Shown: positions 1 to 10,200 of the stretch, in pieces
Position numbering within the stretch: position 1 is the first letter of the stretch
Layout: the number at the start of each line of letters is the position of its first letter
Assembly: GCF_001936575.1 (NCBI RefSeq)
Contig: NZ_MSMP01000015.1
Location: 1 to 64,000, forward strand
Source of the DNA: Tenacibaculum agarivorans
GTDB taxonomy: Bacteria > Bacteroidota > Bacteroidia > Flavobacteriales > Flavobacteriaceae
DNA: 64,000 nucleotides
Direction of reading: 5' to 3'
The notes under the pieces: model-generated
The model's database searches: none
The model's input: only the letters and a program-made list of their open reading frames with translations
What the model was told of the DNA's origin: nothing
Translations under genes and position numbers: made by a program

Positions 1-24
1 CCCTTAGTTGAGACCAATAATAAA

Positions 25-55
25 AAAACAGGTCGATTTTTAATCGACCTGTTTT
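25..55 (-). terminator. Intrinsic terminator of the serB-serA fusion gene
   Basis: A 14-bp perfect stem (25-38 with 42-55) around a 3-base loop lies directly after the stop codon of the minus-strand gene ending at 60. Read on the minus strand it is followed by a T run (A run at 22-28 on the plus strand). The opposite side is also T-rich, so it could work in both directions. Confidence 0.85.
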
Positions 56-59
56 CTTT

Positions 60-1943
60 TTAATACAATACTCTAAATCGGATAGTTCCGTCGATATCTT
101 TCAATTTCTGAATTACTTCTTGATCATAATCTTTATCTACATCAGTAATTACATATCCTACTTTTGAATCTGTTGATAAGTATTGACCTAAGATGTTTAA
201 GCCATATTCAGCCAATTCTTTATTGATCTTTGCCATTACTCCAGATACATTTTGGTGAATGTGTAAGAAACGGTGTGCATTTTGTTGCTTTGGTAATCGA
301 ATATTCGGGAAGTTAACTGCATCAACTGTATTTCCAGAATTGATATATCCCATTATTTTACCAGGTACAAAATCAGCGATATCTCGTTGTGCTTCTTCTG
401 TACTACCACCAACATGTGGCGTAAGAATTACATTAGGTAATCCTTTTAATTCGGTAATAAACTCACCATTTTTTCTTGGCTCTTCAGGATATACATCAAC
501 AGCTGCTCCAGCTAATTTACCAGATTTTAATGCTGCTGTTAAAGCAGGAATATCTACAACAAAACCTCTTGATAAATTCACTAAGTGAGCTCCATCTTTC
601 ATTTGTGAGATTTCTTTTTCTCCTATATAATTTCTATTCAACGAATTGTCATCAACGTGTAAAGTAACTACATCAGAAACGCCTAATAAATCCGCTAATG
701 AATTCATTTTAGTTGCATTTCCTAAAGCTAACTTATCTTCTACATCATAATAATATACGTCCATTCCTAAAGCCTCTGCTAAAACAGACAACTGCTTTCC
801 TATGTTACCATAACCTACAATACCGAGTTTTTTACCTCTAACTTCTTTAGAACCTTGTGCTGTTTTGTTCCACTGTCCACTATGAATTTCTGAACTACGT
901 TGAAAAACACTACGCATTAGCATAATGATTTCTCCAATAGCCAGCTCTACCACAGATCTGGTGTTACTATAAGGAGCGTTGAAAACTACGATACCATTTT
1001 CTTTACACGCTTCTAAATCTATTTGTTTTGTTCCGATACAAAATGCTCCAACTGCCAATAATCTTGGTGCATTTTCAATTACTTTTTGTGTAATTTGAGT
1101 TTTTGATCGAATACCTACTACATGTACATCTTGTAGTTTTTCTATTAATTCATCTTCAGATAGACTTCTTCCTACAGTTTCTACTGTAAATCCATCTTTG
1201 GTAAATTTTTCATACGCATCTGGATGTATGTTCTCTAATAACAACATCTTGATACGGTTTTTTGGATAAGATATATTTCTTGGCAAATCGTTTATAAATA
1301 AAAATTCGTCTAAATTTGGTGTGATATGGTCAGCATTCTTTATTGTTTTTGCACGCTGAACATTTTCTGTATAGGCAAAAAACTTGTCTGCAACTCCAGC
1401 TTCTTTGGTTACATAATCGCTATAACCGTCTCCGATTACTTGTATTTCACCATCAAGCTGTAAGTTTTTTAAACAGGCTATTTTACCATTGTGTGTTGAT
1501 AATACATTATCTCTATCGAAACCTATGATTTCTCCTTCTGAATTGAATTCAAAAGTATTCGCATATACGCGTTCTGATGGGATATTGTATTCCGCTACGA
1601 TAGGATCTATAAATTCTTTAAATCCTGCTGAAATTACATAAATATTTTCCGAGAATAATTCGAAAAACTCTTTATTCCTTTCTATAGAACTTGAAACTCG
1701 TTTTTTAAGTTCTTGGATTAAAAGTTCTAAATCGGATCGATTAGCACTTAAGAGCTTAATTCTACGCTCCAAGGATTGCGTAAAGGATATTTCACCATCA
1801 ATACCAAGATTGGTAATATTGATGATTTCCTCAATAATTTGATCTTTTTTTGGATTGTTTGCTAAGGTAATCTCAGCTAAAACGTCTAGCCCCTCTACTT
1901 TTGTGAGAGTACTATCAAAATCAAAAATGTAATACTTGCTCAT
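60..1943 (-). CDS. serA: Fused phosphoserine phosphatase-like (HAD) / D-3-phosphoglycerate dehydrogenase
   Basis: The protein (627 aa) joins two serine-biosynthesis activities. Residues 1 to about 210 form a HAD-type phosphatase with the SerB motif I DFDSTLT at residues 8-14 and a later GDGYSD motif. Residues about 230-540 form a D-3-phosphoglycerate dehydrogenase, with a GYGNIG nucleotide-binding loop, SRG with the substrate-binding arginine, and TPHVGGST with the catalytic histidine. The last 75 residues look like an ACT regulatory domain (HQNVSGVMAKIN). SerA oxidises 3-phosphoglycerate to 3-phosphohydroxypyruvate; SerB removes phosphate from phosphoserine, so the first and last pathway steps are fused while the middle SerC transaminase is not seen here. 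Normal SerA is about 410-530 aa, so the extra length is the HAD part. It is a single gene with its own terminator. The dehydrogenase call is firm; phosphoserine as the HAD substrate is inferred. Confidence 0.92.
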   Translation of the reverse strand: MSKYYIFDFDSTLTKVEGLDVLAEITLANNPKKDQIIEEIINITNLGIDGEISFTQSLERRIKLLSANRSDLELLIQELKKRVSSSIERNKEFFELFSENIYVISAGFKEFIDPIVAEYNIPSERVYANTFEFNSEGEIIGFDRDNVLSTHNGKIACLKNLQLDGEIQVIGDGYSDYVTKEAGVADKFFAYTENVQRAKTIKNADHITPNLDEFLFINDLPRNISYPKNRIKMLLLENIHPDAYEKFTKDGFTVETVGRSLSEDELIEKLQDVHVVGIRSKTQITQKVIENAPRLLAVGAFCIGTKQIDLEACKENGIVVFNAPYSNTRSVVELAIGEIIMLMRSVFQRSSEIHSGQWNKTAQGSKEVRGKKLGIVGYGNIGKQLSVLAEALGMDVYYYDVEDKLALGNATKMNSLADLLGVSDVVTLHVDDNSLNRNYIGEKEISQMKDGAHLVNLSRGFVVDIPALTAALKSGKLAGAAVDVYPEEPRKNGEFITELKGLPNVILTPHVGGSTEEAQRDIADFVPGKIMGYINSGNTVDAVNFPNIRLPKQQNAHRFLHIHQNVSGVMAKINKELAEYGLNILGQYLSTDSKVGYVITDVDKDYDQEVIQKLKDIDGTIRFRVLY

Positions 1944-2198
1944 GATGTTAAATACTATCGATTGAAGCTAGAAAATTACGATCTATTTTGTAGAAAACAG
2001 CAAATAATTGAAATAAAGTTATCATTTTTAGTAAACTGATAATTTAGTAGCTGTATTTTTATAAATATTTAAAAATCAATCTTAACTACAAGGATTGAGG
2101 AATAAGAAAAGTAACGTATAACTAACAGCATATTTTTTTGGGTTATTAGTTTTTAAATAATCTATTTACACATACTTCTCTTTAATTAAAACTAAAAA

Positions 2199-2228
2199 AA
2201 CCACGTTATATTAATAAATAACGTGGTT
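2199..2228 (-). terminator. Second terminator-like hairpin downstream of the RHS operon
   Basis: Stem 2199-2209 pairs with 2218-2228 (11 bp, loop of 8). On the minus strand a T run follows. It lies about 120 bp past the first terminator, so it may catch read-through, or be the edge of the structured stretch between the two. Confidence 0.6.
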
Positions 2229-2254
2229 ATGTATAAAACTAAAATTCTATTAGT

Positions 2255-2334
2255 TAACTCAAAATAGGTAAGGATTACAAACCTGAGTTATCTTTTAGGT
2301 AAATTTCTCCGGGGCAAGCCTAGAGGTATTTACC
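2255..2334. other. Two adjacent hairpins of unknown role in the 1944-2411 intergenic region
   Basis: The 468-bp gap holds no credible gene. Between two terminator hairpins are two further stem-loops. The first pairs 2255-2260 with 2285-2290 and 2266-2269 with 2281-2284. The second pairs 2298-2304 with 2328-2334, with inner CTC/GAG (2307-2309 with 2323-2325). The locally GC-richer loop around 2309-2320 differs from the surrounding AT-rich DNA. It matches no riboswitch I recognise. It may be a dispersed palindromic repeat or a small structured RNA. Confidence 0.35.
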
Positions 2335-2349
2335 CAGTAGGGAATAAAA

Positions 2350-2371
2350 AAGATGCACCGCAGTGCATCTT
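2350..2371 (-). terminator. Intrinsic terminator of the RHS operon
   Basis: A 9-bp perfect stem (2350-2358 with 2363-2371) with a 4-base loop, followed on the minus strand by a T run, about 40 bp after the stop codon of the small membrane protein gene. Confidence 0.8.
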
Positions 2372-2411
2372 ACTTGAAATGTTTTACTCTTTTTAGCTTC
2401 TCTAAAGAATA

Positions 2412-2633
2412 CTAATTTTTAGAGTTATCTAATAGCTTAGTTATGCAATAAATTATAGTGCTTATTATTATTCCTAACGATAAAACTCCTTCTTTTACAG
2501 GATACATTACAATTTTACCTACCCCGATCTCTATATAAGGCCTATTAAAATCTAAGTTTACCAACTTATACATTGAATAAATTGAAACTGACAACAATAA
2601 AATTAACGAATAAAAAAAAATCTTTTTTCTCAT
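2412..2633 (-). CDS. Small membrane protein, candidate immunity protein for the RHS toxin
   Basis: A 73-aa protein with an N-terminal hydrophobic segment (about residues 5-25) and a second near residues 48-67, so probably two transmembrane helices with a short exposed loop. It starts only 5 bp after the stop codon of the large RHS gene and is the last gene before the terminator. A small gene at this place, directly behind the variable tip of an RHS protein, is where polymorphic toxins usually carry their immunity gene, and a membrane location would fit a toxin acting at the envelope. I recognise no family, so the immunity role rests on position only. Confidence 0.6.
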   Translation of the reverse strand: MRKKIFFYSLILLLSVSIYSMYKLVNLDFNRPYIEIGVGKIVMYPVKEGVLSLGIIISTIIYCITKLLDNSKN

Positions 2634-2638
2634 AATTT

Positions 2639-5600
2639 CTATTTGAACTTTGCACCTGTTTTAAAATTATACATACTACTAATTGTTGCTTTAATTGTTA
2701 TATCTCGTGATGTTGTGACTTTTACTCCTTTAGGATTAGTTGTAGTTACGGATACATTTACATGGGTATTTACTGTATAAACATTATATGTTGATCCATT
2801 TTCACCTGAAATTGTTCCACTTGATTTAAAACCTGCTTCAAATTCTGCTGAATATTTAGAAACTGGTGCATCAGTTTCTGCTACTCCTTTTACTTTAATA
2901 TCATGCTCCTTAGAAAACTCACTATTTGATGAACTTGATGTACTTGCATGCTTATCTCTATCATCAAAAGAAAAACCTGTAATCTCAATTTTTACTGTTG
3001 CATCAGTATCAAATATAAATCCTGTACCATCAATATTTGTATCTGTTTCTGTTGAAGTATTGCCAGACCTTTGTTCATCTTTTAATACCTTGTCCTTAAA
3101 AGATTTTGAAGGACTATCTTCTAATTTCTCAGAAAAGTTTGAATAACCAATACTATTACCTATGACATCTAATGCTTCATCTATTTTTTTAACAGCATTA
3201 ACAGTTGTGTGAAATTTAAGATCATCTGGTACATCTTTAGTCCTAGTTATTTGATTCTCATGATCATAACAATCACCATTAGGACAAGGTTTCATTCCAT
3301 CTGGATCTATAAAGAAAATAGGATTATTAAAAGCGTAATTATAAGGTGAGTGTCTACGCATTTCTTCTGCTAAAGGATCTAAATTCATCCATCTACCTAT
3401 AGCAGCATCATAATTTCTAGCTCCAAAATCGTACCATTCTAAGCCGAGTTCTTCATTTAATTCTTTACCAACAAAACTAAATTTTTCCGCTGCACTACTT
3501 CCTAATGAATTTATTACATTATTATATCCTTTATGTTGTAATCCAAAAGGATAATAATTCTTTTCTTCTATGATTTCAGTACTTGATGTAATTACACCAT
3601 CACCATTATTATCTGTATAACTTAAACGTATGTTTCCTAAATGGTCTTTGTATTGATAAACATACTCAAACTTATTATTTTCAAATTTTACATATCCTTC
3701 AGAATGATTAAAGAATTGTAACTTATTATCTTCATATATATAATTACCCGCATATATTGTTTCTGTAGTTTCTCCTGTTTTATCGTTGTAAACACTCTTA
3801 ACTAATTTAATTCCATCTGCTGTATATGTATAGCCAATTTCATCAGGTGCAGAATTAATTTCAATAAATGTAGGCAAGTTTAGGTGATTATACTCTATTG
3901 TATTAATCCCTTTATTTTTATCACTTTTCAAGTTTCCGTTTACATCATACGTATAGGCATTACCAGAACTTGGCTTTATTTTAAAACCAAAATTAGCAGC
4001 CCCATCATCATCTACTCCTAAAAGTTTATTTCCTGCATCATAATTATATGATAAATCATCCATTAAGCCAAAAGTAGTAGCACTTGTATTGGTATGACCA
4101 TTTCTAACAAGATTTAAAATATTTCCATTTTTATCATATCCTACTTGAGATAAATCATATTTTGTAGTCGTTGCTCCTAAAGCTGAAGTTATTCTATTCA
4201 AGGCATCATAAGAATAATTATACGTTTTGGTAGACTTATCTATATTATCGGTTTGCCAACTAGTTTGGGCTATATTTCCATTATATAAACGCTTGTTTGT
4301 AACCACACTTGGATCATTATATTTAATACTAAAATTAAATAAATCTCCATCATTTACCACATCATCATTAATATTTGTTAACCATCCTCTAACATTATAG
4401 TCATAATCTACTTTTTGTAAACCTTTAGTATTGTCTACAATTTTAAAATCTTTGATTTTTCCTCCTATATGATACATACTAACATCTCCAAACAATTCTT
4501 CAGTTGTAGGTGTTTGAGAAATATAAAAGGTTTCACCATTCTTTTTATAATATACTGTATTTCCAATACGCTCTACTCTAAATACATCACCTGCCTCATA
4601 ACTAATTTTCACTCCTTTATTTGAACCAGATTCATAAATATAAACTGAATGATTTATATAAATAGCATACTTAATACTTGAAAATGTAGCTGAGTTATTA
4701 TTATTTGATAAACCCGCCATGTAGTATTTACCTTTGGTCTCTGAAATAAATTCAACATAACCATCTCCTAAAATACTTCCTTGAGTTGAAATGTCTCCAT
4801 CCCATGAGGTGTTTCCTCCCCCTACTTTAGTAATTATATCATCAGAAACCGAAACAACGGATTCAACATTATATCTATATCCTACTTTAGTCCCGTTTCC
4901 TAAAACTTTACTTTCTAATTGCCCTAGATCATCATAATTATTTTTTACAATACGCTCAGATACTTGACTATTTACTTGTTGATTCTGACTTATCAGCCTA
5001 TCCATATGATCATACTCAAAACGATCTGTAGTAACAATATCTATTTTTCCTGTTTTCTTATGTGTAGTTTTAGTTTCTAAAACCTTTCCTGTAAAATCAT
5101 CTAATTTACTTTCAATAATATCTGTTGTTTGTAAATAATCATTTCCACTAAATACATATATAGGTCGTGCTTTAGCATCGTAATAAGTAACTGTAGTAAC
5201 CCAAGTATTACCTGCTCCTAAAACTCTTGTTTTAGTTCCTGTTGGTAATCCTTTTAATTGAGTTGTATTGCTAACTCCATACGTATTCACTGAGTTTGGT
5301 GCACCAGCTCTATCAAAAGTATAACTTTCGTAATAATTCAATGTTAAGATGTCTATACTAGAATTTGGAAAATTTGACGCTGTATAATAAACTCCGTAAC
5401 CTCCAGGACTAGCCAACTGTGTTTCGTACTGTTTTGCAGCGGTACTATTAATCGAATTAAATTGATTCTGCATACTACTTCTATTTAAATTAGATGCATC
5501 TACAAATGTACCAGTGTAAGCAATTCTACCCAGTTTATCGTATTTAGTAAACAACCATTGTTTTTTAAGTTTTAAGTTAGCATCTTGCGTAAGTACTGGA

Positions 5601-7204
5601 CGATCTAACTTGTCATATACTATATATTCCCATCCTTTTCCTGGAATCTTTTTTTCTATTAATCGATTACGATAATCATATACATACTGGTAACATAATT
5701 CGTTTAATTTAGTACTACTGGGCTTACTTATAGTACCTTCTGCTTTTGGTGGAATTACATATGTTAAATTTCCAAAATCATCATATACATAGTACGTATC
5801 GTGTCTTTGATTTTTATTATAGTTACGCTTTAAAATTACTTGTCCACTTTTGTTTTTGAATTCTTCAGTAGTATGATCTTTACTGTAGGTCTGTCCTACT
5901 ACCCAGTTCTCATCTTTAGTTATTGTTTTTAATAACATTCCTTGAGTGTAGTACGTTGTACCTCCCTGTAATGTTGGTGAGTAGGTATTGTTAGCAAAAG
6001 TAGTACTTACTTCATATACTTTAACCTCATTAGCCAAGTTAACCTGATAATCAAACTTAATTTCATGACCATTTCCTAATTTCCAATCTTTTCCTGGAGC
6101 TGCTTGTTTTTCTACTCTATTTAAGGGAGAATAATCAAAAGCTTTTTCTGAATAGGCGTTTACTTGTGTTGGTAAACTTACTCCAGCAAAATCTTTTGCA
6201 AATTTTTGTTGATAGTATTCTTGAGTAGCTACTGCCATATTTTCTGTTCTTAAATTGGCATTTCCGTTACCGTTAGTTACAGGTAAATACTCTTTAGTCA
6301 TTCTACCCAAATGATCATATTCTACATGTGTAACAATGTCTTTTACCTGTTCTTGAGCTATGAATGTTGACTTTTCATTAAATACATTGTCTAACGGCAT
6401 TTCACCTCCATCTACTTCCTGAAATACTGGATTCCAAAAGTATTGTCGAACACTAGTATCGGTACAATAATAAAGGTAGTTTCTTAGTCTAGTTGTATTT
6501 ACATTCTCTCTCCATGTAAATTCTACTCCATCTGAAATTTTATTTCCATTCACATCATAAACACCACTTACTCCTGTATCTGCTCCTTTGTAAGTATACG
6601 GATGTACAACACCAACTAATAAATACCATGTATTGGCTTTTGGCAACAATAAATGTGAAAAATATGGATTACCATTAGCTGAACCACTTAAATTATTTAC
6701 ATTCTGCGTACCATGATATGTCCTTCCTTGTGCTACTCCACCTACTTTATTTTTCTTTACCCAAATTGTATAACGATATGTTTTTGTATTATCAATAGTA
6801 AAGTAATCTGTGTTCCAACCTCCGTCAGCATTGCTTGTTGAATCTGGAATACATTCCCATAATAAATCAGTTTCTCCAAAAGGAGTAGTTCCATTTATTA
6901 TTTTATTCTCTGTACTACTTCCATTTCTATTGTAAAAATTAGTAGCCGTTGCATTTATTGACCAATCAATAGGCACACTATTATTAGAAACAATATTTCC
7001 TCCTGCTTCTACACCTATAGTTTGCTTTAATCTCCCTAACCCGTCAAAATATTGAACGGTAGTCATTACTTGATCTTTATTATGCCCACTTACTGGACTG
7101 GTAGTTGCCTTTTTATATACTTTAGTAACTACATGATTTTCATTAGTGCTCTGTGCATACACCATAAATGGTAGCACTACTAATAGTAATAATAACTTTT
7201 TCAT
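2639..7204 (-). CDS. RHS-repeat polymorphic toxin with variable C-terminal tip
   Basis: A 1521-aa exported protein of the RHS/YD-repeat class. Residues 1-17 are a Sec signal peptide. An N-terminal DUF6443-like region (QYFDGLGR near residues 50-60) is typical of Bacteroidetes RHS proteins. Residues about 70-270 look like an inserted beta-rich module. YD repeats follow (YDDFGN, YDKLDRP, YDALNR), broken at about residues 780-925 by a second non-RHS insert that resembles a lectin/SPRY-like fold. The RHS core (DHLGNIR, YYPFG, YDFGARNYDAAIGRW) ends at DPDGM, residue 1304. The remaining 217 residues (2639-3292) are the tip. They are not a nuclease I recognise; the last ~120 residues alternate polar and hydrophobic residues and are Thr/Ser-rich, suggesting beta strands. 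RHS shells enclose and deliver such tips in contact-dependent competition. The partner gene lies 9 bp upstream. Confidence 0.9.
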   Translation of the reverse strand: MKKLLLLLVVLPFMVYAQSTNENHVVTKVYKKATTSPVSGHNKDQVMTTVQYFDGLGRLKQTIGVEAGGNIVSNNSVPIDWSINATATNFYNRNGSSTENKIINGTTPFGETDLLWECIPDSTSNADGGWNTDYFTIDNTKTYRYTIWVKKNKVGGVAQGRTYHGTQNVNNLSGSANGNPYFSHLLLPKANTWYLLVGVVHPYTYKGADTGVSGVYDVNGNKISDGVEFTWRENVNTTRLRNYLYYCTDTSVRQYFWNPVFQEVDGGEMPLDNVFNEKSTFIAQEQVKDIVTHVEYDHLGRMTKEYLPVTNGNGNANLRTENMAVATQEYYQQKFAKDFAGVSLPTQVNAYSEKAFDYSPLNRVEKQAAPGKDWKLGNGHEIKFDYQVNLANEVKVYEVSTTFANNTYSPTLQGGTTYYTQGMLLKTITKDENWVVGQTYSKDHTTEEFKNKSGQVILKRNYNKNQRHDTYYVYDDFGNLTYVIPPKAEGTISKPSSTKLNELCYQYVYDYRNRLIEKKIPGKGWEYIVYDKLDRPVLTQDANLKLKKQWLFTKYDKLGRIAYTGTFVDASNLNRSSMQNQFNSINSTAAKQYETQLASPGGYGVYYTASNFPNSSIDILTLNYYESYTFDRAGAPNSVNTYGVSNTTQLKGLPTGTKTRVLGAGNTWVTTVTYYDAKARPIYVFSGNDYLQTTDIIESKLDDFTGKVLETKTTHKKTGKIDIVTTDRFEYDHMDRLISQNQQVNSQVSERIVKNNYDDLGQLESKVLGNGTKVGYRYNVESVVSVSDDIITKVGGGNTSWDGDISTQGSILGDGYVEFISETKGKYYMAGLSNNNNSATFSSIKYAIYINHSVYIYESGSNKGVKISYEAGDVFRVERIGNTVYYKKNGETFYISQTPTTEELFGDVSMYHIGGKIKDFKIVDNTKGLQKVDYDYNVRGWLTNINDDVVNDGDLFNFSIKYNDPSVVTNKRLYNGNIAQTSWQTDNIDKSTKTYNYSYDALNRITSALGATTTKYDLSQVGYDKNGNILNLVRNGHTNTSATTFGLMDDLSYNYDAGNKLLGVDDDGAANFGFKIKPSSGNAYTYDVNGNLKSDKNKGINTIEYNHLNLPTFIEINSAPDEIGYTYTADGIKLVKSVYNDKTGETTETIYAGNYIYEDNKLQFFNHSEGYVKFENNKFEYVYQYKDHLGNIRLSYTDNNGDGVITSSTEIIEEKNYYPFGLQHKGYNNVINSLGSSAAEKFSFVGKELNEELGLEWYDFGARNYDAAIGRWMNLDPLAEEMRRHSPYNYAFNNPIFFIDPDGMKPCPNGDCYDHENQITRTKDVPDDLKFHTTVNAVKKIDEALDVIGNSIGYSNFSEKLEDSPSKSFKDKVLKDEQRSGNTSTETDTNIDGTGFIFDTDATVKIEITGFSFDDRDKHASTSSSSNSEFSKEHDIKVKGVAETDAPVSKYSAEFEAGFKSSGTISGENGSTYNVYTVNTHVNVSVTTTNPKGVKVTTSRDITIKATISSMYNFKTGAKFK

Positions 7205-7213
7205 GTTCCTCGC

Positions 7214-10200
7214 TTAGTTTTTATAGTTGTAGATGTGTTCTTTTAAGATTTCCTTTGTTGAGTTTTTCGATAACTTTAATCGATTAAAATTATCGTACTC
7301 ATGATATACCGTTTCTCCTCTCGGATCAGTAATACTTGTAACACCTACTAAAGGATCATAAGTAAATGTGGTAACATATGCATTGGGAAATGCATTGCGT
7401 AATGCTGTTAGTTTACTACGTAAAGTATTCTCAGCAGTAGTACTATTATCGTTATCTGAAGCTGTAATTGCTGCGTTTATTGCTATTAATTGGGTACTAT
7501 TCACTGAAGAATATCCTTCAATTTTAGCTATGGGTTGTGTTTTATTATATCCCCATACATAATAAATCTTAGTTCCATCTTTTTTACTAACCTCTACAGG
7601 ATTTCCATTACGATCATAGCTATGAAAAATAGCACGGTCTTCTAAAGGTTGCTTTCCTTTACTTGTTTGTATGATTGATGGTAATAACACCCCATTTGTT
7701 TTATTAAATACAGTATGCTGTTTAGCTTTAATTATATTATTCTCAAAAGTACTCGTAGTAACAGGTTGCATTCTATTTTCATTCATTAAAGCTGTACTAA
7801 AGTCATTAACTGTTTTATAAACATCACCTTTACTATCTGTCGTTTCAGAACTCTTTACTTGATAATGCTTATTGTAGTCATAAAAATATTTAGTCTCGTT
7901 TTCTAAAAGTTTTCCTTCGAAATAATTGCGTTCTGTAGTACTATATACATTAACTGCTCCTCCTGTTAAATAATACACTCTATAGTTCCATGTAGTTTTA
8001 TCTGTAATATCTCCATAACCATCCTTCATAAATAATGGTAATTTGAAAAGTGTTCTAGAATTTACTTTACCTGAATTCCTTTTATTATCCTTCCATTGAT
8101 AATATTCTGCTGGAGGATTAAGTGCAAAATCAGGATAAGTAAGTGCCCCACCGACAAAATTGAAACCATAAAAATGATCTCCATACAAATAATTAGTGAT
8201 TACTTCTTTTTCTAGTACATAACCTTCAGTAGGATCATTACTGTAGACTACAGTATTTACATTTTTTCCACGTAACCATTCATTATCTGTTGGTGGATGG
8301 TAAGGAAAATCGTAATAATCACCACCGCCATCTGGTAAATTGGTAAAATAGTATTCTGTTTTTCCTTCGTTATTCGTTTTTGTCCCATTATATTCTGTAA
8401 CAAATGAATATCCAATACTATTAGCTTGATAAGAACTAAATGCACTGGTTTGATCAAAATAACTTGATAAATGATTAACACATGGATTAAAGTTATTGTT
8501 CTTATCAAAATTGATATAAGATGGCAAACCAATTACAATACCTGTTTCTCCTCCTCCTTTTGTATAATCAAACTCTTTTATTCTAGTATCATTTTCTGTG
8601 ACATACTCTATTTTTTTTATTCGTTTTCCACTAGAATACAATATTGGACTAGGTTGATCGTAAGAAATTATTAATTTAAAATCGTAATTAGGATCTAAGT
8701 GTAAGCCTAAAGGTACACTAGGATGCCTAGGCACTGAAGGTCGGAAACTAACCGTTTCACTTCCTTGACATAAAGAGAAACTAACTTCCTTACCAATTTC
8801 CATAAGATTTCCATCCTTTAAAACTTGAAAAATACAATTAGGTATATTAGGATCTCCATCAACATGCCTTAAGTGAAAACATTCTAATTTATAAGTTATC
8901 TTAGTGCGTGCTGGAAATGTATAATTCAGTGACTTAAATGTGCCTGTAACTGTATCATAAAAGTCTTTCTTAGTTAACTCAATTTTTACACCAACTTCCG
9001 ATGTTGGATTGATAGGAGGAGTGAGTACTTCATTAAAAAAATAAGGTTTTTGTCCTTTATTATGTTCGTAAGAAAATTTAGTAATTCCTCCTGTTGGATA
9101 TTTAATTTGTTCTAATATTCCTGCTTTAGAGTTTTCAATATGTACTCGTCTATCTGGTTTATAGAATCCATATTCAAAAATTCTTAAAAAAGGACCATTA
9201 TTTGTAGCTCCATTATAATATCCCCAATAATCTTGACGAGTAGAAAAACGACTTGGTAATACTGTTGAATTATAAGTAAACTCATATGGTGGTAATTTTG
9301 CACCATCGTTACCTTCTTCTTCAACGGTACTTAAAAACATTCGTTTAAGTGACTTACTAAATAATGGTAATTGAGTTATATGACTCAATACATTAGTGCG
9401 ATCTGTACTTGTAGTATATATATAGTTCAGATCATATGCTTTAACCTTTTTATTGTTTTGGTCATATATAGTTATCTTATCTAAAGCGTGTCCTTCATAA
9501 TCTTGACGTAAATTGGTTTCCTTCGTAAAAACAACACTTCCTTGGTTATATGTAATCTTACTTAATTGATACGTCTCTTCATCTATCCTAGATATTTTTG
9601 AACTAATTTTTAAAATATTAGTTAGGTTTACTGATGAATTAGGATTAGATCCTGGAGCTGCATCATGTTTGTCATAAGATTTATCGTATCGTTGCGTACG
9701 TTCTTTTTCATAATGATAACTGATAACTTCACCATAAGGTGTTTCAATATCCATTAATTTCCAAGAGCTAAAATTTTGTTCTGAAGGTGTATGTCCATCA
9801 TTTACTACATTTCCATTCAGATAAATTGACTGACCAATAGAAGAGTTTTGAAAGTCTCTTGCTTCACGTTGTCTATCTTTTGAAATTCCATAATAGAAAA
9901 TATTTCCATTACTATCTGTTACTTGAAAAGCAATTATTCTACCTAAAATTGCTCCTGAACCTACACGTTCTCTTTCATAAGTAATTTTAACATCTCCAAA
10001 ACTTTGTATAACTGGTTGTAAATTTTCATAATCAAATACAAATTTCCCACTTGCTCCTCCTCCACTGAAAGAGAATTGATCTGGATAAAAATCATAGCTG
10101 TGATCGTAAGTATGTCTCGTTTCAATAACATCTCTATTCTGCTCGCTCTCCGTAAACACCATAAAAGATGAGCTATTTTCGAAATATGTAAAATTTCCTA

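Noticed and set aside
259..588. Plus-strand open frame of 109 aa opposite the serA part
   Set aside because: It is fully antisense to a clear enzyme gene, has no domain and arises from the codon bias of the other strand.
2255..2334. Riboswitch
   Set aside because: It lies behind terminators rather than in a leader, and matches no riboswitch core I know.
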